Below, in pieces: positions 8,558 to 19,167 of a stretch of 63,713 nt of DNA (the first letter of the stretch is position 1; each line of letters begins with the position of its first letter). The stretch is taken from the NCBI GenBank assembly GCA_017415105.1, contig JAFQJD010000027.1:1-63713 (forward strand). Direction: 5' to 3'. The position numbers and the translations under genes were made by a program. The stretch comes from Clostridia bacterium (lineage in GTDB: Bacteria > Bacillota > Clostridia > UBA1381). The notes under the pieces were generated by a model. The model searched no databases, was not told the origin of the DNA, and saw nothing but the letters and a program-made list of their open reading frames with translations.

Positions 8558-11167
8558 TCAGGCTCCAATTTGAGCTGTTACCACTTCATCAACCTTTGCC
8601 AATGCATCATCTATCTTCATTGCATCAGTGCCGCCGCCCTGAGCCATATCCGGCTTACCGCCGCCACGACCACCACAGATTGCTGTCACTTCTTTTATAA
8701 TGTTACCGCAATGAACACCTGCTTTAACAGCTTCAGGCATTGCCATTGCAACAAATGTTATCTTTCCGTCAGTATTTGTTGAAAGAACAACAACACCGTT
8801 TGTCATCTGTGCTTTGGCAGTATCTGCCATCGTCTTGAGTTCATTAACTTCAATACCATCGATGTGTGCTGTAAGCAAACTTATATCACCTATATGCTTG
8901 ATGCCTGCAAGCATTGACTTTGTACGCATTGCCGCCATCTTTTCGCCCAGATCTGTAAGCTTCTTCTCAAGCTCACGGTACTCACCCATAACAGCTTCTG
9001 CTTTCTGGGCAAGCTCCATAATACGGTTTGTCTTAAGGTTCTGTGCAGTGTCTGCAAGGATTCCCTCATAAGTGTTTATGAGGTTCAATACACCCGCACC
9101 TGTTACGGCCTCAATTCTTCTTACACCCGCCGCAACACCGGTTTCAGATGTAATCTTGAACAGACCACACTCCGATGTATTTGCAAGATGTGTACCGCCG
9201 CAGAATTCAACACTGTAATCACCCATTGATACAACTCGCACAACATCACCGTACTTTTCACCGAACTGTGCTGTTGCACCAAGCTTTTTAGCCTCTTCTA
9301 TCGGAAGCTCCTTTACAACTATCGGCATACACGCAAGAATTGCATTATTAACCTTTGCCTCTGCCTCTTTAATCTGCTCCGTTGTCATAGCCTCAAAGTG
9401 TGAGAAGTCAAATCTTAAATGTGTACTGCTCACCATTGAGCCTGCCTGTGCAACGTGCGCGCCAAGGATTTCTTTTAATGCCTTATGCAAAAGATGTGTT
9501 GCACTGTGGTTACGGCTTATAGCCATTCTGTTTGATTTATCAACTGATAATGTTGCCTTTCCTGTTGTGAGAATACCCGAAACAAGCTCTGCCTCGTGCA
9601 CATACACGCCGTCACCTGTTTTTGTAGTATTTATTACAGATGCAACATTTCCGTTCTGCGAAATCTCACCCATATCTCCTGACTGACCGCCCATTTCTGC
9701 ATAGAACGGTGTTTTGTCAGCAACTATATAGAACTTACCCTCATTTTCCGAAACCGCAAGAATTTCAGCATCACAAGAAAGTTCATCATATCCCACAAAC
9801 TCTGTTGCGGAAATATTCTTAAAATCAAAAACAGTGTCATCAGCCCAGCTTGAACCAACTCCTCTTGTTTCCTTACCTGTAGTCTTCTGTTTTGTCATCG
9901 CCTTATCAAAACCGTCAGTATCAACACCAAGTCCCTGCTCTGCCGCCATTTCAACCGTCAAATCAAGCGGGAAACCGTAAGTGTCGTGAAGCTTGAACGC
10001 ATCCTCGCCCGCAATTTCATTCTTCCCCTGTGCTTTTGCATCCTCGATATATTTAGCAAGAACAACAAGTCCGTTATCTATAGTTGCGTGGAAACGCTCT
10101 TCTTCCTTCTTTACAATAGTTGTTATATACTCGCGTTTTTCCTCAAGCTCAGGATATGCTGACTTTGACGCATCAATAACCGTCTGAACAAGCTCACCAA
10201 GGAACTTGCCGTCAATGTTAAGAAGCTTTCCGTGACGTGCCGCACGGCGAAGCAAACGTCTTAGGACGTAGCCTCTGCCCTCGTTTGACGGAATAACACC
10301 GTCTGAAACCATCATAACAGTTGAACGGATATGGTCTGCTATAACACGGAGTGAAATATCTGTTTTCTCGTCCTGCTTGTACTCCACACCTGCAATCTTT
10401 GATGCGTGCTTTATAACGTCCTGAACAGTGTCAACCTCAAACAAGTTACCTACTCCCTGCATAACAACAGCAAGTCTTTCAAGACCCATACCTGTATCGA
10501 TATTCGGATTGGCAAGCGGATTGTAGTTTCCGTTCTCGTCCTTATCAAACTGTGTGAATACGAGGTTCCATACCTCCATAAATCTGTCACAGTCACAGCC
10601 TACACCACAATCAGGCGAACCGCAGCCATATTCTTCGCCACGGTCAAAGTAAATTTCAGAACACGGACCGCACGGGCCTGTGCCGTGCTCCCAGAAGTTG
10701 TCCTCTTTACCGAGCTTAACTATATGCTTCGGGTCAACACCAACCTCGTTTATCCAGATTTCCTTTGCTTCTTCGTCTTCTTCGTAAACTGAAACCCAGA
10801 GCTTTTCTTCAGGGATTTCCATTACCTTTGTAAAGAACTCCCACGCCCACGCAGTTGCTTCGCGTTTGAAGTAGTCACCAAACGAAAAGTTGCCGAGCAT
10901 CTCAAAGAAAGTACCGTGACGTGCTGTTTTGCCGACACGCTCAATATCCGGTGTTCTGATACATTTCTGGCAAGTTGTAACTCTGCGTCTTGGCGGCTCC
11001 TCTGCAAGTGTGAACCATTTCTTCATTGGTGCCATACCTGAGTTAATCAGAAGCAGACTTGCATCATTTTTCGGTACAAGTGAAAATGAGTTAAGTCGCA
11101 GACATCCCTTCGATTCAAAAAAGCTCAAAAACTTCTCACGAATTTCGTTTACTCCCATATATTTCAT
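8558..11167 (-). CDS. alaS: Alanine--tRNA ligase
   Basis: An 869-residue class II synthetase that charges tRNA-Ala. The N-terminal catalytic core starts MKYMGVNEIREKFLSFFES; motif 2 surroundings (RHGTFFEMLGNFSFGDYF) are intact. The editing domain carries the zinc ligands HSATHLLH and CGGTHLANT, and the C-terminal DHHA1 domain ends with CGGRGGGKPDMAQGGG. Full family length. AAAGGGAA precedes the ATG at 11167. No T-box leader is visible. Confidence 0.97.
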   Translation of the reverse strand: MKYMGVNEIREKFLSFFESKGCLRLNSFSLVPKNDASLLLINSGMAPMKKWFTLAEEPPRRRVTTCQKCIRTPDIERVGKTARHGTFFEMLGNFSFGDYFKREATAWAWEFFTKVMEIPEEKLWVSVYEEDEEAKEIWINEVGVDPKHIVKLGKEDNFWEHGTGPCGPCSEIYFDRGEEYGCGSPDCGVGCDCDRFMEVWNLVFTQFDKDENGNYNPLANPNIDTGMGLERLAVVMQGVGNLFEVDTVQDVIKHASKIAGVEYKQDEKTDISLRVIADHIRSTVMMVSDGVIPSNEGRGYVLRRLLRRAARHGKLLNIDGKFLGELVQTVIDASKSAYPELEEKREYITTIVKKEEERFHATIDNGLVVLAKYIEDAKAQGKNEIAGEDAFKLHDTYGFPLDLTVEMAAEQGLGVDTDGFDKAMTKQKTTGKETRGVGSSWADDTVFDFKNISATEFVGYDELSCDAEILAVSENEGKFYIVADKTPFYAEMGGQSGDMGEISQNGNVASVINTTKTGDGVYVHEAELVSGILTTGKATLSVDKSNRMAISRNHSATHLLHKALKEILGAHVAQAGSMVSSTHLRFDFSHFEAMTTEQIKEAEAKVNNAILACMPIVVKELPIEEAKKLGATAQFGEKYGDVVRVVSMGDYSVEFCGGTHLANTSECGLFKITSETGVAAGVRRIEAVTGAGVLNLINTYEGILADTAQNLKTNRIMELAQKAEAVMGEYRELEKKLTDLGEKMAAMRTKSMLAGIKHIGDISLLTAHIDGIEVNELKTMADTAKAQMTNGVVVLSTNTDGKITFVAMAMPEAVKAGVHCGNIIKEVTAICGGRGGGKPDMAQGGGTDAMKIDDALAKVDEVVTAQIGA

Positions 11168-11219
11168 AGAAAATCATTCCCTTTCTTTATCTGTAAGTAA
11201 TCAAATTAATTCACATTAT

Positions 11220-11249
11220 ATTATACTATAAAACAGCATTATATGTCAA
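11220..11249 (-). promoter_or_regulatory. alaS promoter
   Basis: On the minus strand TTGACA (11244-11249) is followed after 18 bases by TATAAT (11220-11225), about 53 bases before the alaS start. Confidence 0.75.
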
Positions 11250-11262
11250 GTATAAAACACTA

Positions 11263-11288
11263 AAAAATCAGGCTTTCGCCTGATTTTT
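11263..11288 (-). terminator. lysA terminator
   Basis: An 11-bp perfect stem (AAAAATCAGGC / GCCTGATTTTT) with a TTTC loop overlaps the lysA stop codon, with a T-run on the minus strand. It insulates alaS from the lysA operon. Confidence 0.85.
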
Positions 11289-12588
11289 AAAGTATATCAT
11301 TTTTCAGAATATCATCATACGTTTCACGTTTTACTATAACCTTTGCATTACAGCCCGAAACTGCCACCATTGCAGGTCTTGGTATTCTGTTGTAGTTAGA
11401 TGACATAGAATAGTTATAAGCACCCGTTGCAAGAACTGCTAAAATATCGCCGGGCTCCGCAGGCTGAATAGGAGCATTCTCGATTATGAGGTCACCGCTT
11501 TCACAGCACTTGCCTGCAATAGTCGCAACGTCCGTTTTTGCATCGCCTGCCTTATTGGCTATAACTGCAGTATATTCCGCCTCATACATAATGTATCTCG
11601 GGTTATCTGATATGCCACCGTCAATGCTCACATATTTTCTGACATTCTTAATGTCCTTAACCGCACCTACAGTATAAAGAGTGATTCCTGCCGGTGCAGA
11701 TATTGAACGGCCCGGCTCCATAAGAATAAACGGAACGTCAAGACCGTGTTTTTGTGCCGATGCTTTTACCACCTGCGACACGTGCTTTATATACTCGTCA
11801 TACGGCACAGGATCATCCGATTCGACATATCTTATTCCGAATCCGCCGCCGAGATTAAGATTTTTGATACAAAGACCAAGCTTGTTTTTAAGCTCACCTG
11901 CAAAATCCATCATAATCTCTGCTGCCTTACAGAACGGATCAACATCAAATATCTGTGAACCTATATGGCAGTGTAAGCCGTCAGGATTTACATTCGACAT
12001 CTTGTGTGCCGCTTCATAAATCTCAAACGCCTCACCGTTTTCAAGTGCAACGCCGAATTTCGAATCAATCTGTCCGGTCTGTATAAAATCGTGAGTATGA
12101 GCATCAACACCGGGCTTTATACGGAACATTATATTCTGTATAATTCCGTGTTTTTTCGCAATTTCATTCAGACGCTCAAGCTCGTACATATTATCCACGA
12201 TTATGTGTCCTACGCCGTTTGATACTGCCATTTCCAGCTCATCATCGGTTTTGTTGTTGCCGTGGAAATACACCTTATCCATCGGGAAGCCTGTTTTTAT
12301 TGCAGTATAGAGCTCGCCACCCGATACCACATCAGCACCAAGTCCCTCTTGTTTTATTATATTAAATGTATGAAGTGTGCAGAGAGATTTGTTTGCATAC
12401 AAAACCAAACCGTTACCGTCATAGTATTGGTCTATCGCATTCTTGTAAACACGGCAGTTTTTTCTGAATAAATCCTCGTCAAGAACATATAGCGGTGTGC
12501 CAAACTCTTTAGCAAGTTCTACCGTATCAAATCCGCCTATGGCAAGGTGATTATTCTCATTTACTGTCAGGTTTTCTGAAACAAACAT
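11287..12588 (-). CDS. lysA: Diaminopimelate decarboxylase
   Basis: A 433-residue PLP enzyme converting meso-diaminopimelate to L-lysine, the last step of lysine synthesis. The PLP lysine is in LYANKSL (about residue 67). The barrel carries the conserved HCHIGSQI and the glycine-rich LNLGGGFGI, and the C-terminal domain has CCESGD with the substrate-site cysteine. The ATG at 12588 has AAAGGA ten bases upstream; the longer frame would need TTG. It is the last gene of a tig-clpP-clpX-lysA run, 23 bases after clpX. Confidence 0.95.
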   Translation of the reverse strand: MFVSENLTVNENNHLAIGGFDTVELAKEFGTPLYVLDEDLFRKNCRVYKNAIDQYYDGNGLVLYANKSLCTLHTFNIIKQEGLGADVVSGGELYTAIKTGFPMDKVYFHGNNKTDDELEMAVSNGVGHIIVDNMYELERLNEIAKKHGIIQNIMFRIKPGVDAHTHDFIQTGQIDSKFGVALENGEAFEIYEAAHKMSNVNPDGLHCHIGSQIFDVDPFCKAAEIMMDFAGELKNKLGLCIKNLNLGGGFGIRYVESDDPVPYDEYIKHVSQVVKASAQKHGLDVPFILMEPGRSISAPAGITLYTVGAVKDIKNVRKYVSIDGGISDNPRYIMYEAEYTAVIANKAGDAKTDVATIAGKCCESGDLIIENAPIQPAEPGDILAVLATGAYNYSMSSNYNRIPRPAMVAVSGCNAKVIVKRETYDDILKNDIL

Positions 12589-12611
12589 CTCTCTCAATTC
12601 CTTTTACTGCA

Positions 12612-13895
12612 TTATGATGCATTCTCCTCACGTTCAGGAAGTGCCAGTTTTTCCGTCAGTGTTTTCGGATCGTGCTTAATTATAACAGGCGATTTTTTAT
12701 CTGTTATACATTCTTTTGTAATTATAACCTTTGCAATATCGGTGTCTGACGGGGTTTCAAACATAATATCCGTCATACATTCCTCAATTATTCCACGCAA
12801 GCCACGTGCACCGGTGTTTCTCTCTATTGCCTTATCAGCAATCTCCTCAATAGCATCCGGCTCGAACTCAAGCTCAACATCGTCAAAGCCCATAAGTGCC
12901 TTGTACTGTTTAACAAGTGCATTCTTCGGTTTCGTAAGAATTGTGACAAGTGTGTCACGGTCAAGCTTGTCGAGTGTTGCAAACACAGGAAGTCTGCCGA
13001 TAAATTCCGGTATAAGACCGAATTTGAGCAAGTCTTGCGGTGTTATTAGTTTTAAGAGTTCTGAAACATCACGTTCCTTTTTACTTTCAACCTTTGCACC
13101 AAAGCCCATTGCTTTTTTACCGCAACGTGCATCAATAATATTTTCGATACCGTCAAATGCACCACCGCAAATGAACAAAATGTTAGTTGTGTCAATCTGT
13201 ATCATTTCCTGATGCGGATGCTTTCTTCCTCCCTGCGGCGGAACTGATGCAACAGTGCCCTCAAGCATCTTAAGTAACGCCTGCTGAACACCCTCACCAC
13301 TTACGTCACGTGTTATAGACACATTCTCGCTCTTGCGTGCGATTTTATCAATCTCATCGATGTAGATTATACCATGCTCTGCAGCATCAATATCATAATC
13401 AGCCGCCTGAATGAGCTTCAATAGGATATTTTCAACATCCTCGCCCACATATCCGGCTTCTGTTAAAGAAGTCGCATCAGCAATAGCAAACGGTACGTTC
13501 AGGATTTTGGCAAGATTCTGAACAATGAATGTTTTACCGCTTCCTGTCGGACCTATCATAAGTATATTACTTTTCTGAAGCTCAACACCATTTGCATCTG
13601 TTGTATGATTGATACGCTTATAGTGATTGTACACAGCAACAGCAAGTATCTTTTTTGCCTGGTCCTGACCTATTATATAATCGTCAAGAAACTCTTTGAT
13701 TTCACGCGGAGCAGGAGGCTTTACGAGGTAATCAAAGTCCTGTGCCGGCTGTGGAGCTTCTTCCTCCAGTATGTCATAGCAACGTGCAACGCAGTCCATG
13801 CATATGCACGCTCCTACTCCCATTATAAGCGAACCGGTCTCCGATTCCTTACGGCCGCAGAAAGCACAAAAATGCTCGTTTATTTTATCGCTCAT
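12612..13895 (-). CDS. clpX: ATP-dependent Clp protease ATP-binding subunit ClpX
   Basis: A 427-residue AAA+ unfoldase that feeds substrates to ClpP. The N-terminal zinc-binding domain uses C10, C13, C32 and C35 ([14 protein letters not shown]). Walker A GPTGSGKT is near residue 112, the pore loop GYVGED follows, Walker B is [13 protein letters not shown], and sensor 2 lies in [10 protein letters not shown]. It follows clpP directly on the same strand, so the two subunits are probably cotranscribed. Confidence 0.97.
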   Translation of the reverse strand: MSDKINEHFCAFCGRKESETGSLIMGVGACICMDCVARCYDILEEEAPQPAQDFDYLVKPPAPREIKEFLDDYIIGQDQAKKILAVAVYNHYKRINHTTDANGVELQKSNILMIGPTGSGKTFIVQNLAKILNVPFAIADATSLTEAGYVGEDVENILLKLIQAADYDIDAAEHGIIYIDEIDKIARKSENVSITRDVSGEGVQQALLKMLEGTVASVPPQGGRKHPHQEMIQIDTTNILFICGGAFDGIENIIDARCGKKAMGFGAKVESKKERDVSELLKLITPQDLLKFGLIPEFIGRLPVFATLDKLDRDTLVTILTKPKNALVKQYKALMGFDDVELEFEPDAIEEIADKAIERNTGARGLRGIIEECMTDIMFETPSDTDIAKVIITKECITDKKSPVIIKHDPKTLTEKLALPEREENAS

Positions 13896-13911
13896 AAATA
13901 CCTCACTTAAG

Positions 13912-14514
13912 TTACTTTCTTTCCGAAGCTGATACTATAACCTCATCTACAAGTCCGTATTCCTTTGCCTCGAGTGCGTCCATAAAGTTGTCACGCTCTG
14001 TATCATTGCATACCTGCTTATAGGTTTTGCCTGTACGCTCTGCAAGAATACGGTTCATTTTCTCTTTTGTCTTTACTAAATGGTCAGTATAAATCTTGAT
14101 ATCAGTTGTCTGACCACTCAGACCACCACCTGAAATAAGTGGCTGGTGTATCATGATTTCACTGCTTGGCAATGCATATCTCTTACCCTTTGCACCTGCG
14201 GCAAGCAGGAACGCACCCATTGAGGCAGCCATACCGATACAGATTGTTGATACATCACACTTGATATAGTTCATAGTATCATATATCGCCATACCTGCTG
14301 TTATTGAGCCGCCGGGGCTGTTGATGTAAAGCTGTATATCCTTATCGGGGTCTTTCGCTTCAAGATACAAAAGCTGCGCAACGATAAGTGACGCTGTTGT
14401 TTCATTAACATCCTCGCCTAAGAATATAATTCTGTCCTCTAAAAGACGTGAATATATATCGTAGCTGCGTTCTCCTCTGTTGTTCTGTTCGATTACATAA
14501 GGCATTGTTGCCAT
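13912..14514 (-). CDS. clpP: ATP-dependent Clp protease proteolytic subunit
   Basis: A 200-residue serine peptidase forming the tetradecameric degradation chamber. The catalytic serine is in GMAASMGA (about residue 98), the histidine in MIHQPL (about 122) and the aspartate in [13 protein letters not shown] lies seven bases before ATG 14514. It sits between tig and clpX, an arrangement common in bacteria. Confidence 0.97.
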   Translation of the reverse strand: MATMPYVIEQNNRGERSYDIYSRLLEDRIIFLGEDVNETTASLIVAQLLYLEAKDPDKDIQLYINSPGGSITAGMAIYDTMNYIKCDVSTICIGMAASMGAFLLAAGAKGKRYALPSSEIMIHQPLISGGGLSGQTTDIKIYTDHLVKTKEKMNRILAERTGKTYKQVCNDTERDNFMDALEAKEYGLVDEVIVSASERK

Positions 14515-14592
14515 AGTTATCCCTCCTGTTTTAAAAAATCCCTTGAATGGTTACACGCTTTTATGCATTGCACCAAATTTATCAAAAGTTAA

Positions 14593-15879
14593 TTATTCAA
14601 CAATTGCGTTGTTTGAAAGCATTTCGATAGTCTTTGTGAATACCATATCCTTCTTGATATTCTCCATCTCAGGCTCTGCGATAAGCTCCTTAAGTTTATC
14701 AACTTCCATGTTGTACTTCTTAGCCATATCAACAAGGTTCATTTCAACCTCTTCAGGGCTTACTTCAATACCCTCTGTCTTTGAGATAGCGTCGATTACA
14801 AGGCTTCCGCTAACCTGTGTTTTAGCCTGCTCACGGTATACTTCTCTCATCTGCTCCATTGTCTGACCTGTGTACTGCATGTACATCTCAAGGCTCATAC
14901 CCTGGTATGACATTCTCTGTGCCATATCGTTTATCATGTTGTCAATCTGACCTTCGATCATAGCATCCGGCAAATCGAATTCAGCATTCTCAACAGCCTT
15001 TTCGATAACCTTATTCTGTATCTCAGCCTCTGCCTTTTCCTTAGCTTTTTCTTCAAGCTTTGCTCTTACGTCTGCTTTGTACTCAGCAAGTGTATCAAAC
15101 TCGCTTACCTCGCTTGCGAAATCATCGTCAAGCTCCGGAAGCTCGCGAACCTTTATCTCGTTAACCTTTACCTTGAATACTGCCGGCTTACCCTTAAGCT
15201 CTTCTGCATGGTACTCCTCGGGGAATGTAACGTTAACGTCAACAAGGTCGTCAATGTTTGCACCGATAAGCTGATCCTCAAAGCCGGGGATAAATGTGTT
15301 TGAACCGATTTCAAGCTCGTAGTTCTCACCCTTACCGCCCTCGAACGGTACATCATCAACAAAGCCTTCAAAGTCGATAACAGCTATGTCACCACTTGCA
15401 ACTGCACGGTCATCAACGCTTATAAGTCTTGCATTTCTTGCTCTTACTGCCTCAATGTCCTTGTCAACATCCTCATCTGATACAGTATAGTCAACTTTTT
15501 CCACCTTTATACCCTTGTACTCGCCAAGCTTAACCTCAGGTCTTGTTGTACAAAGAGCTGTAAATACAACTGGCTCGCCGTCCTTGATTTCCTCAACATC
15601 GAACTCCGGACGTGCAACAACATCAAGACCGCTTTCCTTTAAAGCTGCCTCATATGCGTCGGGCAAAACATCATTTAGTGCATCATCATAGAACACTGCC
15701 TTTGTATAGTTCTTTATAACTATAGCCTTAGGAGCCTTACCCTTTCTGAAACCCGGGATATCGAACTTGCTCTTGTTCTTGTTATAAGCTCTGTCGATAG
15801 CCTTTTCAAACTCTTCTGCACTTACCTCAAAAGTAAGCTTTGATAAATTCTTCTCAACTTCTTCACACTTGAATGCCAT
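14593..15879 (-). CDS. tig: Trigger factor
   Basis: A 428-residue ribosome-bound chaperone and peptidyl-prolyl isomerase. The ribosome-docking signature GFRKGKAPK is at about residues 41-49, the FKBP-like domain (IDFEGFVDDVPFEGGKG) in the middle, and a long helical C-terminal domain follows. AGGAGG sits nine bases upstream of the start. Confidence 0.96.
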   Translation of the reverse strand: MAFKCEEVEKNLSKLTFEVSAEEFEKAIDRAYNKNKSKFDIPGFRKGKAPKAIVIKNYTKAVFYDDALNDVLPDAYEAALKESGLDVVARPEFDVEEIKDGEPVVFTALCTTRPEVKLGEYKGIKVEKVDYTVSDEDVDKDIEAVRARNARLISVDDRAVASGDIAVIDFEGFVDDVPFEGGKGENYELEIGSNTFIPGFEDQLIGANIDDLVDVNVTFPEEYHAEELKGKPAVFKVKVNEIKVRELPELDDDFASEVSEFDTLAEYKADVRAKLEEKAKEKAEAEIQNKVIEKAVENAEFDLPDAMIEGQIDNMINDMAQRMSYQGMSLEMYMQYTGQTMEQMREVYREQAKTQVSGSLVIDAISKTEGIEVSPEEVEMNLVDMAKKYNMEVDKLKELIAEPEMENIKKDMVFTKTIEMLSNNAIVE

Positions 15880-15935
15880 GTGATTAGTCCTCCTTTTGTT
15901 TTATGCGATACTTCCGCATTATTAAAATCTGTATA

Positions 15936-15964
15936 ATTATAACACATAACAAAAAAAAATGCAA
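15936..15964 (-). promoter_or_regulatory. tig-clpP-clpX-lysA promoter
   Basis: Minus-strand TTGCAT (15959-15964) and TATAAT (15936-15941) are separated by 17 bases including a run of T. It lies about 57 bases upstream of the tig start. Confidence 0.7.
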
Positions 15965-16032
15965 TTGATTTCACAAATTTTTTATTAAATAACTAACTTT
16001 AACACAAAAACTCACATTAAATAGTACAAAAA

Positions 16033-16068
16033 CACAAAAAAAGAGCTGTTACAAAACTTGCAACAGCT
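16033..16068 (-). terminator. Terminator after the secreted-protein/peptide pair
   Basis: AGCTGTT (16044-16050) pairs with AACAGCT (16062-16068); on the minus strand the stem is followed by CTTTTTTTGTG. It closes the two-gene unit 16083-16960. Confidence 0.8.
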
Positions 16069-16082
16069 TACCTTCTCTGATG

Positions 16083-16277
16083 TTAGTTAAATTTGATGGC
16101 TTCATCGAAACTATAATTTCGTTTTATAGTAGCAGAATTACCACTATTTATACTACTATTTATAAAGTTGTCAATCCCTTGACCGTATGGAGCTGATAAC
16201 GGGAGTGTTTCATTTGCTGATACACATTCCACATCAAATATCGAAATCTTAATTTCAGGCTTTATGTACATTCTCAT
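16083..16277 (-). CDS. 64-residue peptide of unknown role
   Basis: Starts MRMYIKPEIKISIFDVECVS. Its start overlaps the stop of the upstream secreted protein (ATGA), and AGGAGG sits ten bases before it, so it is translationally coupled. The opening K-P-E-I-plus-acidic pattern is shared by many tiny proteins in gut clostridia whose function is not established. It has one cysteine and no signal peptide or membrane segment. The coupling suggests a joint function with the secreted protein. Confidence 0.7.
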   Translation of the reverse strand: MRMYIKPEIKISIFDVECVSANETLPLSAPYGQGIDNFINSSINSGNSATIKRNYSFDEAIKFN

Positions 16278-16960
16278 TGTGCATCAGCCTCCTTTTCTGC
16301 CAAATACAAATTAATACCTTTGTCTTTTTGAGAAATATTATATATTTGTATTCCATAGGCAATGTCAGAATCGCCGGTAAAATTAGTTTCTATCGGTTTA
16401 AGTTCTATATGTCCGTGACAAGTTCCTCCGTCAGCAGAAACAAGGTACACCTTATCAAAAATCTTGCCTGCCTTCGCCGTGAAAACAAAACTCTTTTTGT
16501 AGTAGTCTCCCTCTGTCTTATTAGAAAAGTTTTCATTCTCATGCGACTCCGGCTCATCTGCTACCGTCATCTTATAAGCACGATCAAATGTTACAGCACC
16601 GGATTTTCCGGTTAAAACAAAACTGTCTGTCGAAAAATTTATAACCTTCGTATCGCCATCACTGTTTCCAAATGTAGCTATATATTTGTCTTTTTCAACA
16701 CCATCTTTTAACATAAAGTTCATAACAGAGCCCAAACCACCCGATTGCTGATCAACATAAACAACACCGCTTGCATCTGTAGTTCCGGCTTTTCTTATAA
16801 GAACAGTAGTATATTCTTTGCCATCTACGTCATTATAATCACCAATGTGTACCGAGTTATCTGAACCAAAATATACATCCTGCTCTGATTCTGCCGCAAA
16901 TGTACATATCCCACATAAAACAACAGCACATGCAAACAAGCCTGCCACAACTTTCTTCAT
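16274..16960 (-). CDS. Secreted protein with Ig-like fold pattern, unknown
   Basis: About 228 residues with a signal peptide (MKKVVAGLFACAVVLCG, cleavage near TFAAES). The mature chain is beta-rich; TTVLIRKAGTTDASGVVYVD resembles Ig-like modules of clostridial surface proteins. I chose the second ATG (16960) because GGAGGT is six bases before it, while the first ATG is too close. The prophage gene at 27796 has a similar pattern (VTILMTRADAG followed by a YINQQ strand). No anchor is visible. Confidence 0.75.
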   Translation of the reverse strand: MKKVVAGLFACAVVLCGICTFAAESEQDVYFGSDNSVHIGDYNDVDGKEYTTVLIRKAGTTDASGVVYVDQQSGGLGSVMNFMLKDGVEKDKYIATFGNSDGDTKVINFSTDSFVLTGKSGAVTFDRAYKMTVADEPESHENENFSNKTEGDYYKKSFVFTAKAGKIFDKVYLVSADGGTCHGHIELKPIETNFTGDSDIAYGIQIYNISQKDKGINLYLAEKEADAQ

Positions 16961-17084
16961 TGCCATACCTCCATTTATTGTTATATTTAAAGAGATATTA
17001 CATCAAAACATATCTCTGCTAATCATACACTATTATAAGTATAACACATTCAGATTAAGTTTGCAAGACCTTTTTTTAATTTTT

Positions 17085-17291
17085 TTACTTTTCTGACAAA
17101 TATTTGTTTATAGCATCGATAAGTCCCTGTGCCTCAATACCGTGTACTGCACAAGCCTCTTCAATTGTTTCGCCCTGTGATGCGGGACAGCCTACACAGT
17201 GCATACCTGACGCCATAAGAATTTCAGCAATTCCCATATCAATCATAAGTGCCTCACCTATTAAAGTATCCTTTGTTACTGATTTTGCCAT
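17085..17291 (-). CDS. DUF1858 domain protein
   Basis: 68 residues, MAKSVTKDTLIGEALMID, with GMHCVGCPASQGETIEEAC. This matches the DUF1858 family, small proteins with a CxxC-like pair probably binding metal or taking part in redox or Fe-S processes; the role is unproven. GAGGAG precedes ATG 17291. Its start lies inside the last codons of ftsH, so the two are coupled. Confidence 0.85.
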   Translation of the reverse strand: MAKSVTKDTLIGEALMIDMGIAEILMASGMHCVGCPASQGETIEEACAVHGIEAQGLIDAINKYLSEK

Positions 17292-17295
17292 TCTA

Positions 17296-19104
17296 TTATT
17301 CTCCTCTCTCATTAAAACAAGCTTCAAATTCATCGCCTGTAATTGTTTCCTTTTCCAGCAGAAGCTCTGCGACCTTTTCGAGCACCTCACGGTTCTCGTT
17401 TATTATTTTTTCTGTCGCCTTATACTGCTTCATTATAATGTTTTTAATTTCAGCATCAATTTCTGATGCAGTGTTTTCCGAATACGCCTTTGCGTGACCG
17501 TAATCACGGCCAATAAATACCTCGCCGCCATCATCATATGAAACGGGGCCAATTTTTTCGCTCATTCCATATCGGAGCACCATATCACGTGCAAGTGCTG
17601 TTGCACGTTCAATATCGTTTGATGCACCTGTACTTATATCATCAAGGACAACTGCTTCTGCAACCCTGCCGCCAAGCATTACTATTATTTTGTTAAGCAT
17701 CTCGTTTCTTGATGCATACATTCTGTTGTCAGATTCCGGCTGATACATTGTAAACCCACCGGCTCTGCCTCTTGGTATAATGGAAACTGTCGTTACGCTC
17801 TGTGTGTTATCAACCACACGTGCCACAACCGCATGACCTGCTTCATGATACGCAGTAAGCTTTTTTTCCTCATCCGAAAGCACACGTGAGCGTTTCTCAC
17901 TGCCCATCATAACCTTAAGATTTGCCGCTTCGATGTCCTCGCTCTTTATTTCTTCACGGTCTGCCTTTGCCGCAAGGATTGCCGCCTCGTTAAGAAGATT
18001 TGAAAGCTCTGCTCCTGAATATCCTGTTGTTATTTTTGCGATTTTTGCAAGGTCAACATCATCAGCAAGCGGTTTTCCTTTTGCATGTACCTTAAGAACC
18101 TCTTCTCTGCCCTTTATATCCGGATAGTCAACAACTATCTGTCTGTCAAATCTGCCCGGACGTAGCAACGCCTTATCAAGTATATCAGGACGGTTTGTAG
18201 CTGCAATTATTATAACGCCGTCGTTTTCTGAGAATCCGTCCATCTCAACCAGAAGCTGGTTAAGTGTCTGTTCTCTCTCATCATGACCGCCGCCCATGCC
18301 GGCACCACGTTTTCTTCCGACCGCATCAATTTCGTCAATGAACACTATACAGGGCTTCGCCTTTTTAGCCTGCTCAAAAAGGTCACGCACTCTTGATGCA
18401 CCAACGCCTACATACAGCTCTACAAAATCCGAACCGCTTATTGAGAAAAACGGTACTCCAGCCTCACCTGCAACGGCTTTTGCCAATAGAGTTTTACCGT
18501 TACCGGGTGAGCCTACAAGCAATATTCCTCTCGGGATTTTCGCACCAAGCTTTGTATACTTTTCAGGTGCTTTAAGAAAATCCACCACTTCTTCAAGCTC
18601 TGCTTTTTCCTCATCCGCACCTGCCACGTTTTCAAATGTGATATCCTTCTTATCAACCGCAAGCTTTGCACGGCTCTTTGTGAACCCACCGCCTGCACCC
18701 TTTTTTGTAAATGTGGAAAGGAGTATAAAAAGCAGTATTACAAAAAATACAATCTCAAATGAGCTTAAAAGAGAAAATCTTGGTTCATCATAGGTGACTT
18801 TTATGCCACCTGTTGCTTCCTGCTCAAGAAGCTCCTCACCTATATCCTTATGAAACTGTTCACTGCCGGGTATCTCGGCAACACATTCGGACTCCACGCC
18901 ATTTGAACTGTCGCGTCTTTTTACCTTTGCAGTATCACCGGAAATCTCAATTTCAGATACCTGTTCGGTCTTTATTATATATATAAGCTCCGAATACGGA
19001 ATTTCAACCGGTTTGTCTGCATTACGGTTATAAAACGCAAACACAGCAAGACCAATTGCACATATTATAATCCATACCCCGATATTCTTTGCCATTTTTT
19101 TCAC
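17296..19104 (-). CDS. ftsH: ATP-dependent zinc metalloprotease FtsH
   Basis: A 602-residue membrane AAA+ protease that degrades misfolded membrane proteins and short-lived regulators. Transmembrane segments lie at about residues 8-25 and 112-130. Walker A reads GSPGNGKT (about 196) rather than the usual GPPGTGKT. Walker B is [15 protein letters not shown], the SRH region follows, and the zinc site HEAGH is near 418. The start is GTG with GAGGTG upstream; an ATG three codons in is an alternative. It follows tilS, a common firmicute order. Confidence 0.96.
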   Translation of the reverse strand: MKKMAKNIGVWIIICAIGLAVFAFYNRNADKPVEIPYSELIYIIKTEQVSEIEISGDTAKVKRRDSSNGVESECVAEIPGSEQFHKDIGEELLEQEATGGIKVTYDEPRFSLLSSFEIVFFVILLFILLSTFTKKGAGGGFTKSRAKLAVDKKDITFENVAGADEEKAELEEVVDFLKAPEKYTKLGAKIPRGILLVGSPGNGKTLLAKAVAGEAGVPFFSISGSDFVELYVGVGASRVRDLFEQAKKAKPCIVFIDEIDAVGRKRGAGMGGGHDEREQTLNQLLVEMDGFSENDGVIIIAATNRPDILDKALLRPGRFDRQIVVDYPDIKGREEVLKVHAKGKPLADDVDLAKIAKITTGYSGAELSNLLNEAAILAAKADREEIKSEDIEAANLKVMMGSEKRSRVLSDEEKKLTAYHEAGHAVVARVVDNTQSVTTVSIIPRGRAGGFTMYQPESDNRMYASRNEMLNKIIVMLGGRVAEAVVLDDISTGASNDIERATALARDMVLRYGMSEKIGPVSYDDGGEVFIGRDYGHAKAYSENTASEIDAEIKNIIMKQYKATEKIINENREVLEKVAELLLEKETITGDEFEACFNERGE

Positions 19105-19138
19105 TCAATCACCTCGTTATAAAAGCACTGTAGAAATT

Positions 19139-19167
19139 ATTGTATCATAATATATACTTAAATTCAA
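19139..19167 (-). promoter_or_regulatory. ftsH promoter overlapping the end of tilS
   Basis: Minus-strand TTGAAT (19162-19167) and TACAAT (19139-19144) are 17 bases apart. The -35 box contains the tilS stop codon, so ftsH can be expressed independently. Confidence 0.7.

Noticed and set aside
11168-11262. T-box riboswitch upstream of alaS
   Set aside because: Only about 50 bases lie between promoter and start, with no specifier or antiterminator sequence.
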